From positions 62,001-126,000 of the forward strand of contig JAZDOT010000010.1 of the NCBI GenBank assembly GCA_043798355.1: DNA of 64,000 bases. Reading direction: 5' to 3'. The DNA is from JAZDOT01 sp043798355. Its GTDB lineage: Bacteria; Patescibacteriota; Gracilibacteria; Peribacterales; Peribacteraceae. A program made the position numbers and the translations under genes. Within the stretch, counting starts at the first letter, position 1, and every line of letters starts with the position of its first letter. Shown here one piece after another: positions 56,396-64,000 of the stretch. Under the pieces are notes generated by a model. It did not search any database and was not told the origin of the DNA. It worked only from the letters and a program-made list of their open reading frames with translations.

Positions 56396-57670
56396 TCACT
56401 CCCCCGTCTCAATCTTCTGAATTTTTGCCCCCAAAGATTGAAGCTTCTCATTCATGTGGTCGTACCCCCGCTCAATGTAGCGCACGTCTGTGACGACGGT
56501 CTCCCCTTCCGCGCACAAGGCGGCGAGGACCATGGCTGCGCCGGCGCGGATGTCGTTACTGGCAACCTGCCGTCCTTTGAGGCGCGCGGGACCGATGATG
56601 AGTGCCTGATGGGAATTGAGCACTTCTATCTGCGCGCCCATCTTCTCCAATTCGTAGAGGTAGGCCATGCGTCCCTCGTAGAGGCACTCGAAGATGCGGC
56701 TCACGCCCTTCGCCTGCGTCATGAGGACGCCGACGGGGGGCAGGAGGTCGGTCGGGAAGCCGGGGAAGATGTTCGTCTGCACTTTCGCCCCCCTCAGTGA
56801 AGAGATCTCTCCATCCACGAAAAGCGTCTTCGCCTCCGGATCGTACTTGGTCACGGCGCCCATGCGCGAGATGACATTGAGGAATGCGAGCAGGTGACTC
56901 TCTTCGATTCCATGGATGCGGATCTTCCCGCCCGTGAGGATGCCCGCCGTGATGAAGGCGCCCGCCTCCAGGTAGTCCGTCGTCACCGTGTGCGTGACGG
57001 GCTTCAAATACTTGTTTCCGCGGACGGTGACGGAGTGCGTACCGATGCCGGAGACCTCCGCGCCCATCGCCTGCACCATACGCTCCACTTCCTGCACGTG
57101 CGGCTCCGCCGCTGCGAGCTCGATCAGGGTTTCCCCGGGGATGGCCGCCGCCGCGAGGATGGCATTCTCCGTCGCCGTCACCGAGAACTCGGGCAGCACG
57201 ATCCGGCCTGCGCGCAGATCCCCCTGCAAATGGAGCACGTTCTCCGAAGAGCTCATATCCACTGCGCCGAGTTGCGCGAGTGCCGCGAGGTGCGCATCCA
57301 CCGGGCGTTTGCCCAGCACGCAGCCGCCCGGATAGGCCATCTCCACGATGCCAAAGCGCGCGAGGAGCGGACCCAAGAGCACGATGGAGCCCCGCAGGCG
57401 CGAAACGAGTTCACACGGGATGGGCTTGTTCTGGAGTTTCTCTGTGCGGATCCGGACCGTTCCCTCGTGGGAGGACGTCTCGGCACCCAGGAATTCCAGA
57501 ATCGCGAGCATGGCCTTCACGTCCCTCAGCCACGGAACGTTCATGAGGACGGTCTCGCCGCTGGTGAGCACGCTCGCCGCGATGAGCGGGAGCACGGCAT
57601 TCTTCGAGCCGCTGAGGTGCACGTCTCCCTTGAGGGGGATGCCGCCCTGGATGCGGTACTGGATATCCAT
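56396..57670 (-). CDS. murA: UDP-N-acetylglucosamine 1-carboxyvinyltransferase
   Basis: First committed step of peptidoglycan synthesis (PEP plus UDP-GlcNAc). 424 residues: GSKNAVLPLIAA with Lys23-Asn24, catalytic Cys117 in YPGGCVLGKRPVDAH (so fosfomycin-sensitive type), and the conserved EGRMAYLYELEKMGA. A TACACT box is 9 nt before the ATG. Confidence 0.97.
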   Translation of the reverse strand: MDIQYRIQGGIPLKGDVHLSGSKNAVLPLIAASVLTSGETVLMNVPWLRDVKAMLAILEFLGAETSSHEGTVRIRTEKLQNKPIPCELVSRLRGSIVLLGPLLARFGIVEMAYPGGCVLGKRPVDAHLAALAQLGAVDMSSSENVLHLQGDLRAGRIVLPEFSVTATENAILAAAAIPGETLIELAAAEPHVQEVERMVQAMGAEVSGIGTHSVTVRGNKYLKPVTHTVTTDYLEAGAFITAGILTGGKIRIHGIEESHLLAFLNVISRMGAVTKYDPEAKTLFVDGEISSLRGAKVQTNIFPGFPTDLLPPVGVLMTQAKGVSRIFECLYEGRMAYLYELEKMGAQIEVLNSHQALIIGPARLKGRQVASNDIRAGAAMVLAALCAEGETVVTDVRYIERGYDHMNEKLQSLGAKIQKIETGE

Positions 57671-57719
57671 GAGGGGCTCAGTGTAACCAGAGGGGAGCTT
57701 TTGCGGTAGTGATTTGAAG

Positions 57720-57822
57720 ACCTTATGGAGCTATGAGCTATGAGCGGTGAGCTATGAGCCTTCGCCCATATGACATCCACCGTTTTGTGGTGCTCAAAGC
57801 TCAAAGCTCAAGACTCAAAGCT
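57720..57822. repeat. GAGCTAT and GCTCAAA repeat tracts between murA and lspA
   Basis: GAGCTATGAGCTATGAGCGG and, further on, GCTCAAAGCTCAAAGCTCAA units. No coding potential. Confidence 0.85.
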
Positions 57823-58279
57823 TGCGTTTCCTCGAGACGAGCACCTCCAGCAGTAAAATCGCTACTCCGATGGAAATACAACTATCCGCCACATTGAACA
57901 CCGGAAACGATCCAACCTGAATGTAGTCCGTGACGAGGCCGTCCATTGCGCGGTCGAGGAGATTCGCCAGCCCGCCTCCCATGATCAGCCCGTAGCCGGT
58001 CTGATCATTGATAATTGATAATTGATAATTGGCATTTTTTCTGGGATCGACGGACTGTAGTGCGAGCCATCCGACAACGATCAGCGCAATGACAATGAGG
58101 ATTGTCTGAAGGAGGGGGGGCAGGCGCATGCCGAACGCGATGCCGGGATTGTGAGAAAGTTCGAGTCCGGCAAAAGATCCGAGGAGGGGAACGCGGTTTT
58201 TGAGAAATATCTCGAGGAGAACATTCGAGAGAATGCCTGCGAGGAAGCTCATGACGATGGTGAGCGCGAGGGGGCGCAT
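57815..58279 (-). CDS. lspA: signal peptidase II with in-frame repeat insertion
   Basis: Lipoprotein signal peptidase, four membrane helices, 154 residues. NPGIAFGM (44-51), GGLANLLDRAMDGLVTDYI with Asp118, and FPVFNVADSCISIG with Asp132 (aspartyl dyad). Residues about 82-95 (NANYQLSIINDQTG) translate a TGATAATTGATAATTG repeat inserted before the third helix. TAAGAT lies exactly 6 nt before the ATG. Confidence 0.94.
   Translation of the reverse strand: MRPLALTIVMSFLAGILSNVLLEIFLKNRVPLLGSFAGLELSHNPGIAFGMRLPPLLQTILIVIALIVVGWLALQSVDPRKNANYQLSIINDQTGYGLIMGGGLANLLDRAMDGLVTDYIQVGSFPVFNVADSCISIGVAILLLEVLVSRKRKL
58002..58033. repeat. TTGATAA repeat inside lspA
   Basis: Three ATTGATA units plus flanks; the same family marks the 3' end of the 55287 gene. 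Confidence 0.85.
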
Positions 58280-58294
58280 GGGAGCATCTTACAC

Positions 58295-58323
58295 TTGCTC
58301 TTGCCAGGGAATGCATCTACAAT
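58295..58323 (+). promoter_or_regulatory. nusA promoter
   Basis: TTGCTC (58295-58300), 17 bp, TACAAT (58318-58323). Overlaps the divergent lspA -10 region (58286-58291). Confidence 0.72.
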
Positions 58324-58389
58324 AGGTTCGTCATTGTGAGACTATTCCACTACCCTGGGAATGGTCGCCTTTTTCTACCAATCTCTACC

Positions 58390-59760
58390 ATGCGCGCATC
58401 GTTCATCGCCGCTATCAATCAGATTTGCACGGAGAAAAACGTCAGTCCGGATCAGGTGCTGGAAGCCGTGAAGCAGGCCATCGCGACCGCGTACCGCAAG
58501 GACTTCGGCAACAAAGAGCAGGAGATCCGCATCGACCTCGAGGAGGGGCACGACATGCCGACGGTGCTCCTCGTGAAGGAAGTGGTAGAGGAGGTGGAGA
58601 ATGAGAACTTCGAGATCAGCCTGAAGGATGCGCGGAAGATCAGGCCGGATGCGGAACTGGCCGACGAGATCACCATTGATGTCACCCCTGTCGGTTACGG
58701 GCGCATCGCCGCGCAGGCCGCGAAGCAGGTCATCCTCCAGAAACTGCAGGAGGCGGAGAAGAAGAGTCTCTACGAGATGTTCAAGGGCCGCGAGGCGGAG
58801 CTCCTCACGGCGACCGTGACCAAGGTGGAGCCGAACTGGGTGACGCTCGAGATCGAAGGCATGACGGTCAGTCTGCCGTGGAGAGAGCAGATCCCCGGCG
58901 AGCACTACTACACGGGCAAACGTCTGCGCGTGTACCTCGATAAAGTCGAACTCACGGGCAAGGGGCCGCAGCTCAGGATCTCACGCACGCATTCGAATCT
59001 CGTGAAGAAGCTCCTCGAGCTCGAGATCCCGGAAGTCAGGAACGGGGATGTGCTCATCAAGGCCATCGCGCGCGACGCCGGGTTCCGCAGCAAGGTGGCC
59101 GTGCAGAGCAACGATCCGCGCATCGATCCCATCGGGGCGTGCGTCGGGCAGAAGGGCGTGCGCATCCAGGCCGTCATGGAAGAACTCAACGGCGAGCGCG
59201 TGGATATGATCGAGTGGTCGGAGGATCCCATCCGCCTGATCTCGACGGCTCTCCAACCGGCTGCCATCTCCGCGGTGATCATCGTGAATGCCGAGGAACA
59301 CATGGACGAGCAGGAGCGCCGCATCAAGAAGCGTGCAGCCGTCTTCGTGGAGGAGGCCCAGCGCCCCATGGCCATCGGGAAGAAGGGGCAGAACATCCGT
59401 CTCGCAACGGAACTCACCGGCTTCGAGCTGGATATGTACAACTACGAGGAACTGCCGGCATTCAAGGCGAAGTTAGCGGAACTGAAAGGGGAAGAGGTCG
59501 TTGTGGAAATTCCGGCAGTTTCTTCTGAGGTGAAAGAGGAAGTGCCCGCCTCCGCTGAAGCTACGGTGGGTAAACAGGAGGGCAAGGAGGAAAAAGAGGG
59601 CAAAGATGGCAAAGAGGGTTCTGCGGAAGAAGTGGTCGAGAAAAAAGAAGAAGCTCCTACAGTTGAGAAGAAACCAAGGAAGCTTGCCCTGAGGAAGGAA
59701 GGGAAGAAGGCGGCCAAGGCAGAAGAAGCGGTTGAACCGAGTCTGGAGACGGCGGCGTGA
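58390..59760 (+). CDS. nusA: transcription termination/antitermination factor NusA
   Basis: 456 residues: N-terminal RNAP-binding domain (FIAAINQICTEKNVSPDQVL), S1 domain (LLTATVTKVEPNWVTLEIEG), KH1/KH2 (DPIGACVGQKGVRIQAVMEE; MAIGKKGQNIRLATELTGFE). A low-complexity Glu/Lys tail (about 385-456) replaces the acidic repeats of enterobacterial NusA. Start at MRASFIAAINQ; upstream in-frame ATGs are not conserved. Confidence 0.96.
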   Translation: MRASFIAAINQICTEKNVSPDQVLEAVKQAIATAYRKDFGNKEQEIRIDLEEGHDMPTVLLVKEVVEEVENENFEISLKDARKIRPDAELADEITIDVTPVGYGRIAAQAAKQVILQKLQEAEKKSLYEMFKGREAELLTATVTKVEPNWVTLEIEGMTVSLPWREQIPGEHYYTGKRLRVYLDKVELTGKGPQLRISRTHSNLVKKLLELEIPEVRNGDVLIKAIARDAGFRSKVAVQSNDPRIDPIGACVGQKGVRIQAVMEELNGERVDMIEWSEDPIRLISTALQPAAISAVIIVNAEEHMDEQERRIKKRAAVFVEEAQRPMAIGKKGQNIRLATELTGFELDMYNYEELPAFKAKLAELKGEEVVVEIPAVSSEVKEEVPASAEATVGKQEGKEEKEGKDGKEGSAEEVVEKKEEAPTVEKKPRKLALRKEGKKAAKAEEAVEPSLETAA

Positions 59761-59769
59761 GGGCGAATA

Positions 59770-59935
59770 TTTGCCTCACCCCCTATCCCCCTCTCCCATG
59801 CCACTCCACACGCCTCGGGAGAGGGGGGATGTCTTTCTCAATACAATCGCTATCGAAGCGTCACCCCTCTCCGCGTGGGCATGCGGAGCTGGTATCGGAG
59901 AGGGGCCGGGGGTGAGGCAAAAACGGGCAAGCAAG
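59770..59935. repeat. long imperfect inverted repeat downstream of nusA
   Basis: Starts GCCTCACCCCCTATCCCCCT and ends GGCCGGGGGTGAGGC; inner arms CTCGGGAGAGGGG / CCCCTCTCCG-like. The region between nusA and the next gene holds no ORF; it may form a large terminator hairpin. Confidence 0.75.
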
Positions 59936-59960
59936 GCAAGCACGTAGTACACTCCCCCCA

Positions 59961-62255
59961 ATGAAGTTCCCTTCTCTCCCCTTCATCGTTCTCGATACTG
60001 AGACGACGGGGTTCGTCCCGCGCGTGAACCGCATCATCGAGTTCGCGTCCGTGCGATACGAGAACGGAAAGGAGGCTTCGCGTTTCTCTCAGCTCTTCGA
60101 CATTCCGGAGGAGATTCCCATGACAGTGCAGGTGTTGACCCGCATCACGCAGGAAGCGATCAAAGGGCAGCCTCTGTTCGGGCAGATGCGAGAAAAAATT
60201 CTCGAAGAGATCGGATCGGATACACTCATTATCGGACAGAATGTCAGTTTCGATCTCAAGATGCTCCGTGGCGAAGGCATCGATTTGTTTGATCATCCGT
60301 GGATCGACACGTCCATGCTGGCCTCCCTCGTGTATCCGGAACTCAAGAGTTATTCGCTCGGATACGTGAGTTCCGTTCTCGGACTCAATCACGAGCCGGT
60401 ACACCGCGCTCTCGGCGATGTCCGTGCCACGTTGGAACTCCTCGGGCGTTGCCTCGAGCGGATAGGGGAAATGCCGGGTGATCTTTTCAAGGAAGCGCTG
60501 TCCGTGATGGAACGCGGACCCGAAGGCTACCGGTGTCTCTTCGCTTCTCTCCCGGCCCCCAAGAAGAAGACGCGGCCTCAGTGGCTCAAGAAACCCGTCC
60601 CCCAACCGGTTGCCGCCAAGGATTCCTCTTCTTTCGCGGAGGCGGTCTTCGCTCCGCCACCTGTTGGTACCGTGTCGGTTGTCGAAGAAATCCTCGATCC
60701 CTCTTCACTCGCGAATCTTCTGACATGGGCGAGCACGGACACGAAGAGCGTGCAGTGGGTTGCGGTAAAAAATCTCCCTGCATGTCTGCGCCGCACGTTC
60801 GTGCCCGCAGGCGTACGGGTGTTGCATCCGCCTTCCCACCTCCCCGATCCCTCTGCGGTTGCGTCTCTCCTGAAACAGGATCACTTCACGGCGGACGAAG
60901 CGACGCTCGCTGTGAAAATGCTCTGGTACGCACCGCAGCACATCAACGCACTCCCGCTCCATGGGGACGAACGGGCCGTCTGGCACGGGAAATTGGCGTG
61001 CAGCTCCGCTTCGAGAGCGTACCGTTCCCAATTCGAACATCTTCCCGGTGTCCTCCTCCTCGACCAGCGTCAGTTACTCTCCTTCCTGCAGGATCCTGAT
61101 CACAGCGCACATGGCGCGCTTACGGAGAGGGCACACATCATTCTCGATGACGCCTCCATGCTGGAGGATACGGCCACGCAGGCTTTCGGCTGGGCGTGTC
61201 CCATCGATGAATTGCGTGCCGCCGCGGAACGGGACGAAACGCTCACGCGGTTTCTGGATCTTCTCCAGATCTGGGCCGAGCGCACGAGGGTTACGCAGGA
61301 TTATTACAAAATCAAACAGGACGATCTTTCGTCTCCGGAGGCGGGTGCGCTTCGGGAACGATTGGAGAGTATTCTGCAGACAGCCCACGGAGACACAGTG
61401 ACATCTCACCTGAAGGATCTCGCGCACATGCTCTCGCCGAAAGAATTTCACGGGCGCATTGCGTGGATCGAGCAGAGGCAGAACGGCAGCCAGTTCCTCA
61501 AATCCGTTCCCGAGTTCGTTTCGAACATCCTTCGCGATGCCCTCTACCGGCGATTCCCGACGACTCTCATCGCCCCGCCGGGAAGCGCTCCCGCCCTCAT
61601 CGAAATTCTGCCCGCGGCTTTCCCCGTCAGAGAGCATGGAGCCCAACAGCAGGCGCGCATCCCCTTCCGCTTCGAGCGCGAGATGCAGCTGAAAGATTTC
61701 TTCTCTCATCCTCCGGAGGGCAGGACCGTGCTCCTCATTCCCAGCCGCAGGGTCATCGAAGAGTGCTTCGTCATGCACACCATTCCTCTCGAGGCGCGCG
61801 GAGTCAGGCTGATCTGCCAGAATCTGAGCGGCGGGCAGGAGCGGATGCAGGCCGAGTTTCTCGCTGCCGGTTCTCCCTGTCTCTGGCTCGTTACGCCGTG
61901 GACGTACGAGCAGGTGGAGCTGCCGGGAGGCAGTATCGATCACCTCTTCCTCATGAGCCTCCCCTTCGACCAGCCGTCGCATCCTATCGTCTCGAAGCGC
62001 TGTGAACATTATCAAAATGCCTTCTCTGCCTACACGCTGCCGCGCATGGAACATCGCCTCTTCCGTTTGTTCCGCACATTCGCGCGGCACAGGACGCATG
62101 ATGGAGATATCGTTCTCTTCGACCAGCGTCTCGCGACGAAAGGATATGGAAAGGATGTTCTCTCCTATCTGAACCATTTTTGCGAGACGCCGGACAGCCG
62201 GGATTCCGCGAAGGAGAAGAAGGGGGAGAAGGGGCAGATGGCACTCTTCGCATAG
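59961..62255 (+). CDS. DnaQ exonuclease fused to degenerate DinG-like helicase
   Basis: 764 residues. N-terminal DEDDh 3'-5' exonuclease (1-180): VLDTETTGFV, GQNVSFDLKML, HRALGDVRATLEL. The rest follows DinG/XPD-like helicases in order, but no GxGKT Walker A is seen and the DEAH box reads LDDAS, so ATPase activity is doubtful. C-terminal motifs IDHLFLMSLPFDQPSHP and FDQRLATKGYG persist. It may act as a structure-guided nuclease in repair. Confidence 0.82.
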   Translation: MKFPSLPFIVLDTETTGFVPRVNRIIEFASVRYENGKEASRFSQLFDIPEEIPMTVQVLTRITQEAIKGQPLFGQMREKILEEIGSDTLIIGQNVSFDLKMLRGEGIDLFDHPWIDTSMLASLVYPELKSYSLGYVSSVLGLNHEPVHRALGDVRATLELLGRCLERIGEMPGDLFKEALSVMERGPEGYRCLFASLPAPKKKTRPQWLKKPVPQPVAAKDSSSFAEAVFAPPPVGTVSVVEEILDPSSLANLLTWASTDTKSVQWVAVKNLPACLRRTFVPAGVRVLHPPSHLPDPSAVASLLKQDHFTADEATLAVKMLWYAPQHINALPLHGDERAVWHGKLACSSASRAYRSQFEHLPGVLLLDQRQLLSFLQDPDHSAHGALTERAHIILDDASMLEDTATQAFGWACPIDELRAAAERDETLTRFLDLLQIWAERTRVTQDYYKIKQDDLSSPEAGALRERLESILQTAHGDTVTSHLKDLAHMLSPKEFHGRIAWIEQRQNGSQFLKSVPEFVSNILRDALYRRFPTTLIAPPGSAPALIEILPAAFPVREHGAQQQARIPFRFEREMQLKDFFSHPPEGRTVLLIPSRRVIEECFVMHTIPLEARGVRLICQNLSGGQERMQAEFLAAGSPCLWLVTPWTYEQVELPGGSIDHLFLMSLPFDQPSHPIVSKRCEHYQNAFSAYTLPRMEHRLFRLFRTFARHRTHDGDIVLFDQRLATKGYGKDVLSYLNHFCETPDSRDSAKEKKGEKGQMALFA

Positions 62256-62289
62256 TGGTTTGTTTGTTGTTTGTTTTTTCCCTCTCCCC

Positions 62290-62318
62290 TTTCCCCTCCC
62301 CCGGAGGGGGAGGGGAAA
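62290..62318. repeat. 13-bp-stem C-rich palindrome
   Basis: TTTCCCCTCCCCC - GGA - GGGGGAGGGGAAA; followed by a CCCTGAGCCGGGTCGAAGGG repeat at 62351-62370. Between convergent genes, so a likely bidirectional terminator. Confidence 0.8.
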
Positions 62319-62406
62319 TCTCTTGAAGCCCCCTTCCCCCACTCGCAGACCCTGAGCCGGGTCGAAGGGCGGGGGAAGGGTTGGGGAAGAGGGAAAAAAT
62401 ACACAT

Positions 62407-63798
62407 TCACTCTCGTCTTCGCTTCAAAACGGCGATCGGCGTCCGCGCCAGAATCCAGAGATCGAAGGGGAACGACCACTCCTCGACGTACTTGAGGTCG
62501 AGGCGCACTTCTTCATCGAAGGGAAGAGAGCTCCTGCCGGAGATCTGCGCGAGGCCTGTCATCCCCGGTTTCACGGCGAAGACGCGCCGCTGGTAGGGGG
62601 CATAGCGATTCACCTCTTCCGGCAGATGCGGACGGGGACCGACGAGCGAGAGGTGCCCGGCGAGGACATTCAAGAGCTGCGGGAGTTCATCGAGATCGAA
62701 TCGGCGGAGGAGCCGTCCGACCCCCGTGACCCGGGGGTCATTCTCTATTTTGAACAGGGGGCCGTCCTGACGGCGGTTCTTCTCCTGCAAATCTTTGCGC
62801 AGGGTGTCGGCATCGCGGACCATGGAGCGGAATTTGAGAACGGGAATGAATGATTGCCCGTGCTCCCCCACTCTGCGCGAGACGTACCACACCGGCAGGC
62901 CGGATTCGAGGACGATGGCGAAGGCGATCAGGAGGAAGAGCGGCGAGAGCAGGACAAGGAGCAGCATGCTTGCCGCGATATCAAACGTGCGCTTGAGGAC
63001 GCGGCCCCAGCCGTCCAGTGTCGTCGGCTGGAAGCGCAGCATGGGGAGCATTCCGAGGTGCTCCACAACGAGGAGGTGCGGGACATCCGCAAGGACGGGG
63101 GGGAGGAAGGCATAGCCGATGTGAGTGCTTCGGCAGTAGTCGATGAGCGAGACGGTTTCTCCGCTTCCCGGGTTCGCGTCCGTCTGGAGGACGAGATCCG
63201 GTCTGCAGTGGCAGCGGAGTCGTTCGAGAGACGCGAGGTCGGTGACATGGCCGAGGTACTCGTAGCGCACATCGCGTGCGAGGGTTTCGCGCGCGGAAGC
63301 GACGATCGGCTGTCGCCCCATGGAGACGACGAGGCGCACGCCGATGCCGAGACGAAGACAGGCACGTTGCAGGAGGAGGACGGCTATTCGTCCGAGGATG
63401 ACGAAGGCGGCAATAAAAACGGTTGCGAGGACGAGCAGCGCCCGCGAGTAGAAGAGTTGCTTCTCGATGAGGAAGTACCACACCATGACGGCGAGGGTCC
63501 AGAGAGCGCTGGCGATGAGGATGCGGCCGATCTCGCTCCAGCCGCTCGCGGTCGTTTTGAGGGCGTACAGTTTGAGCATGGCCGCGATGACGACGAACGT
63601 GAGGACCCCCGGCCAGACGAACGTCGAGAGGTAGTAGGGCATGCTCGGCAGGCTCTGCGCGGGCTCCAGTAGTTGAATGGACGGGAGGAGATCGATGTTC
63701 GCTTCGCGCAGCCGGTAACTGAGGAGCAGCGCCGCAACCACCGCGAGGATATCCATGGGGATCCTAAGCAAGCCGAAGATGATCTCGGAGCGCTTCAT
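62407..63798 (-). CDS. WcaJ/WbaP-type polyisoprenyl-phosphate sugar-1-phosphate transferase
   Basis: 463 residues. Four N-terminal membrane helices, a CoA-binding-like middle domain (about 150-260), a fifth membrane helix (MLLLVLLSPLFLLIAFAIVL) and the catalytic domain: KFRSMVRDAD, DELPQLLNVLAGHLSLVGPR, PGMTGLAQISGRSSLPFDEE. Starts O-antigen- or capsule-like glycan assembly on the lipid carrier recycled by UppP. A TACACT box is 7 nt before the ATG, which sets the start. Confidence 0.94.
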   Translation of the reverse strand: MKRSEIIFGLLRIPMDILAVVAALLLSYRLREANIDLLPSIQLLEPAQSLPSMPYYLSTFVWPGVLTFVVIAAMLKLYALKTTASGWSEIGRILIASALWTLAVMVWYFLIEKQLFYSRALLVLATVFIAAFVILGRIAVLLLQRACLRLGIGVRLVVSMGRQPIVASARETLARDVRYEYLGHVTDLASLERLRCHCRPDLVLQTDANPGSGETVSLIDYCRSTHIGYAFLPPVLADVPHLLVVEHLGMLPMLRFQPTTLDGWGRVLKRTFDIAASMLLLVLLSPLFLLIAFAIVLESGLPVWYVSRRVGEHGQSFIPVLKFRSMVRDADTLRKDLQEKNRRQDGPLFKIENDPRVTGVGRLLRRFDLDELPQLLNVLAGHLSLVGPRPHLPEEVNRYAPYQRRVFAVKPGMTGLAQISGRSSLPFDEEVRLDLKYVEEWSFPFDLWILARTPIAVLKRRRE

Positions 63799-63905
63799 CT
63801 TGGATAGTGTACTACGGGCTTGCAGTGCAGGAGAGTGGATGGAACGGATTGCGGAATAGTTCATTCATTGCCGTATCCTCAGGTGCCATTCGACCTCATC
63901 CCCAG

Positions 63906-63931
63906 CCCTTCTCCTCTGCGGAGGAGAAGGG
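63906..63931. repeat. 11-bp-stem palindrome near the window end
   Basis: CCCTTCTCCTC - TGCG - GAGGAGAAGGG followed by AATTGTTTTG. The last 200 bases hold no supported gene. Confidence 0.75.
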
Positions 63932-64000
63932 AATTGTTTTGTATAGTGTATGTGTATTTCTTCTGAAAAAAACAAACAAGAACACAAACAGTTCCCCTCT

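Noticed and set aside
1..64000. Alternative genetic code with TGA as glycine, as in Gracilibacteria/Absconditabacteria
   Set aside because: Several complete conserved genes end at TGA at the right length (dnaJ, gatC, nusA), and no conserved frame needs TGA read-through.

Overview
The window looks like a chromosome segment from a Candidate Phyla Radiation (Patescibacteria) bacterium, most plausibly of the Peregrinibacteria/Peribacteria type. This is inferred from gene content and style, not from a marker tree. Base composition is fairly GC-rich, genes are short and tightly packed on both strands, and Shine-Dalgarno motifs are nearly absent. TGA is a normal stop (dnaJ, gatC and nusA end with it), so the recoded Gracilibacteria/Absconditabacteria are excluded.

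Region 1 (1-23,500) is mostly housekeeping: metK (5' end cut by the window edge), a PGRP-amidase/SpoIID cell-wall protein with a glycosyltransferase, serS, uvrB, an SDR oxidoreductase, galU, hsp20, uppP, recJ, two envelope proteins, dnaJ, jag/khpB, an HU protein, topA and an S23-type four-helix-bundle gene. Region 3 (51,200-64,000) is again housekeeping: fumC, gatC-gatA, tRNA-Arg, murA, lspA, nusA, a DnaQ-DinG-like protein and a WcaJ-type sugar transferase.

Region 2 (about 23,535-51,200) is an accessory, defence-rich island that starts at tRNA-Trp. A serine recombinase lies against the tRNA, but its catalytic Ser is Phe. Next is a 5.3-kb segment bounded by perfect 104-bp inverted repeats. It carries a BsuBI/PstI-like type II restriction-modification system with a controller protein, an S24 repressor, and a compact CBASS operon (small protein, CD-NTase, Cap15-like effector). 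Beyond it is a minus-strand block that I consider the most novel item in the window: a 710-residue HTH/P-loop/Csx3-like/nucleotidyltransferase protein, a 1263-residue DExH helicase, and a separate GC-rich protein with a full Csx3-like ring-nuclease domain. No CRISPR array or cas gene is visible. The rest of the island holds a second serine recombinase, two Fic proteins, a PD-(D/E)xK plus HNH nuclease pair, a pentapeptide-repeat channel, an FHA-like protein, a Panacea-type toxin-antitoxin pair, two MccF-like S66 peptidases, and three copies of a 102-bp direct repeat that separate cassettes.

Three genome-scale patterns recur. (a) Several -10 boxes lie exactly 6 nt (others 7-9 nt) from the start codon, which predicts leaderless mRNAs. 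(b) Many gene junctions carry short degenerate repeats, including telomere-like TTAGGG arrays, and some such repeats have inserted in frame into gatA and lspA. (c) metK and uvrB each have a second, diverged copy of their own 3' end just downstream of inserted DNA.
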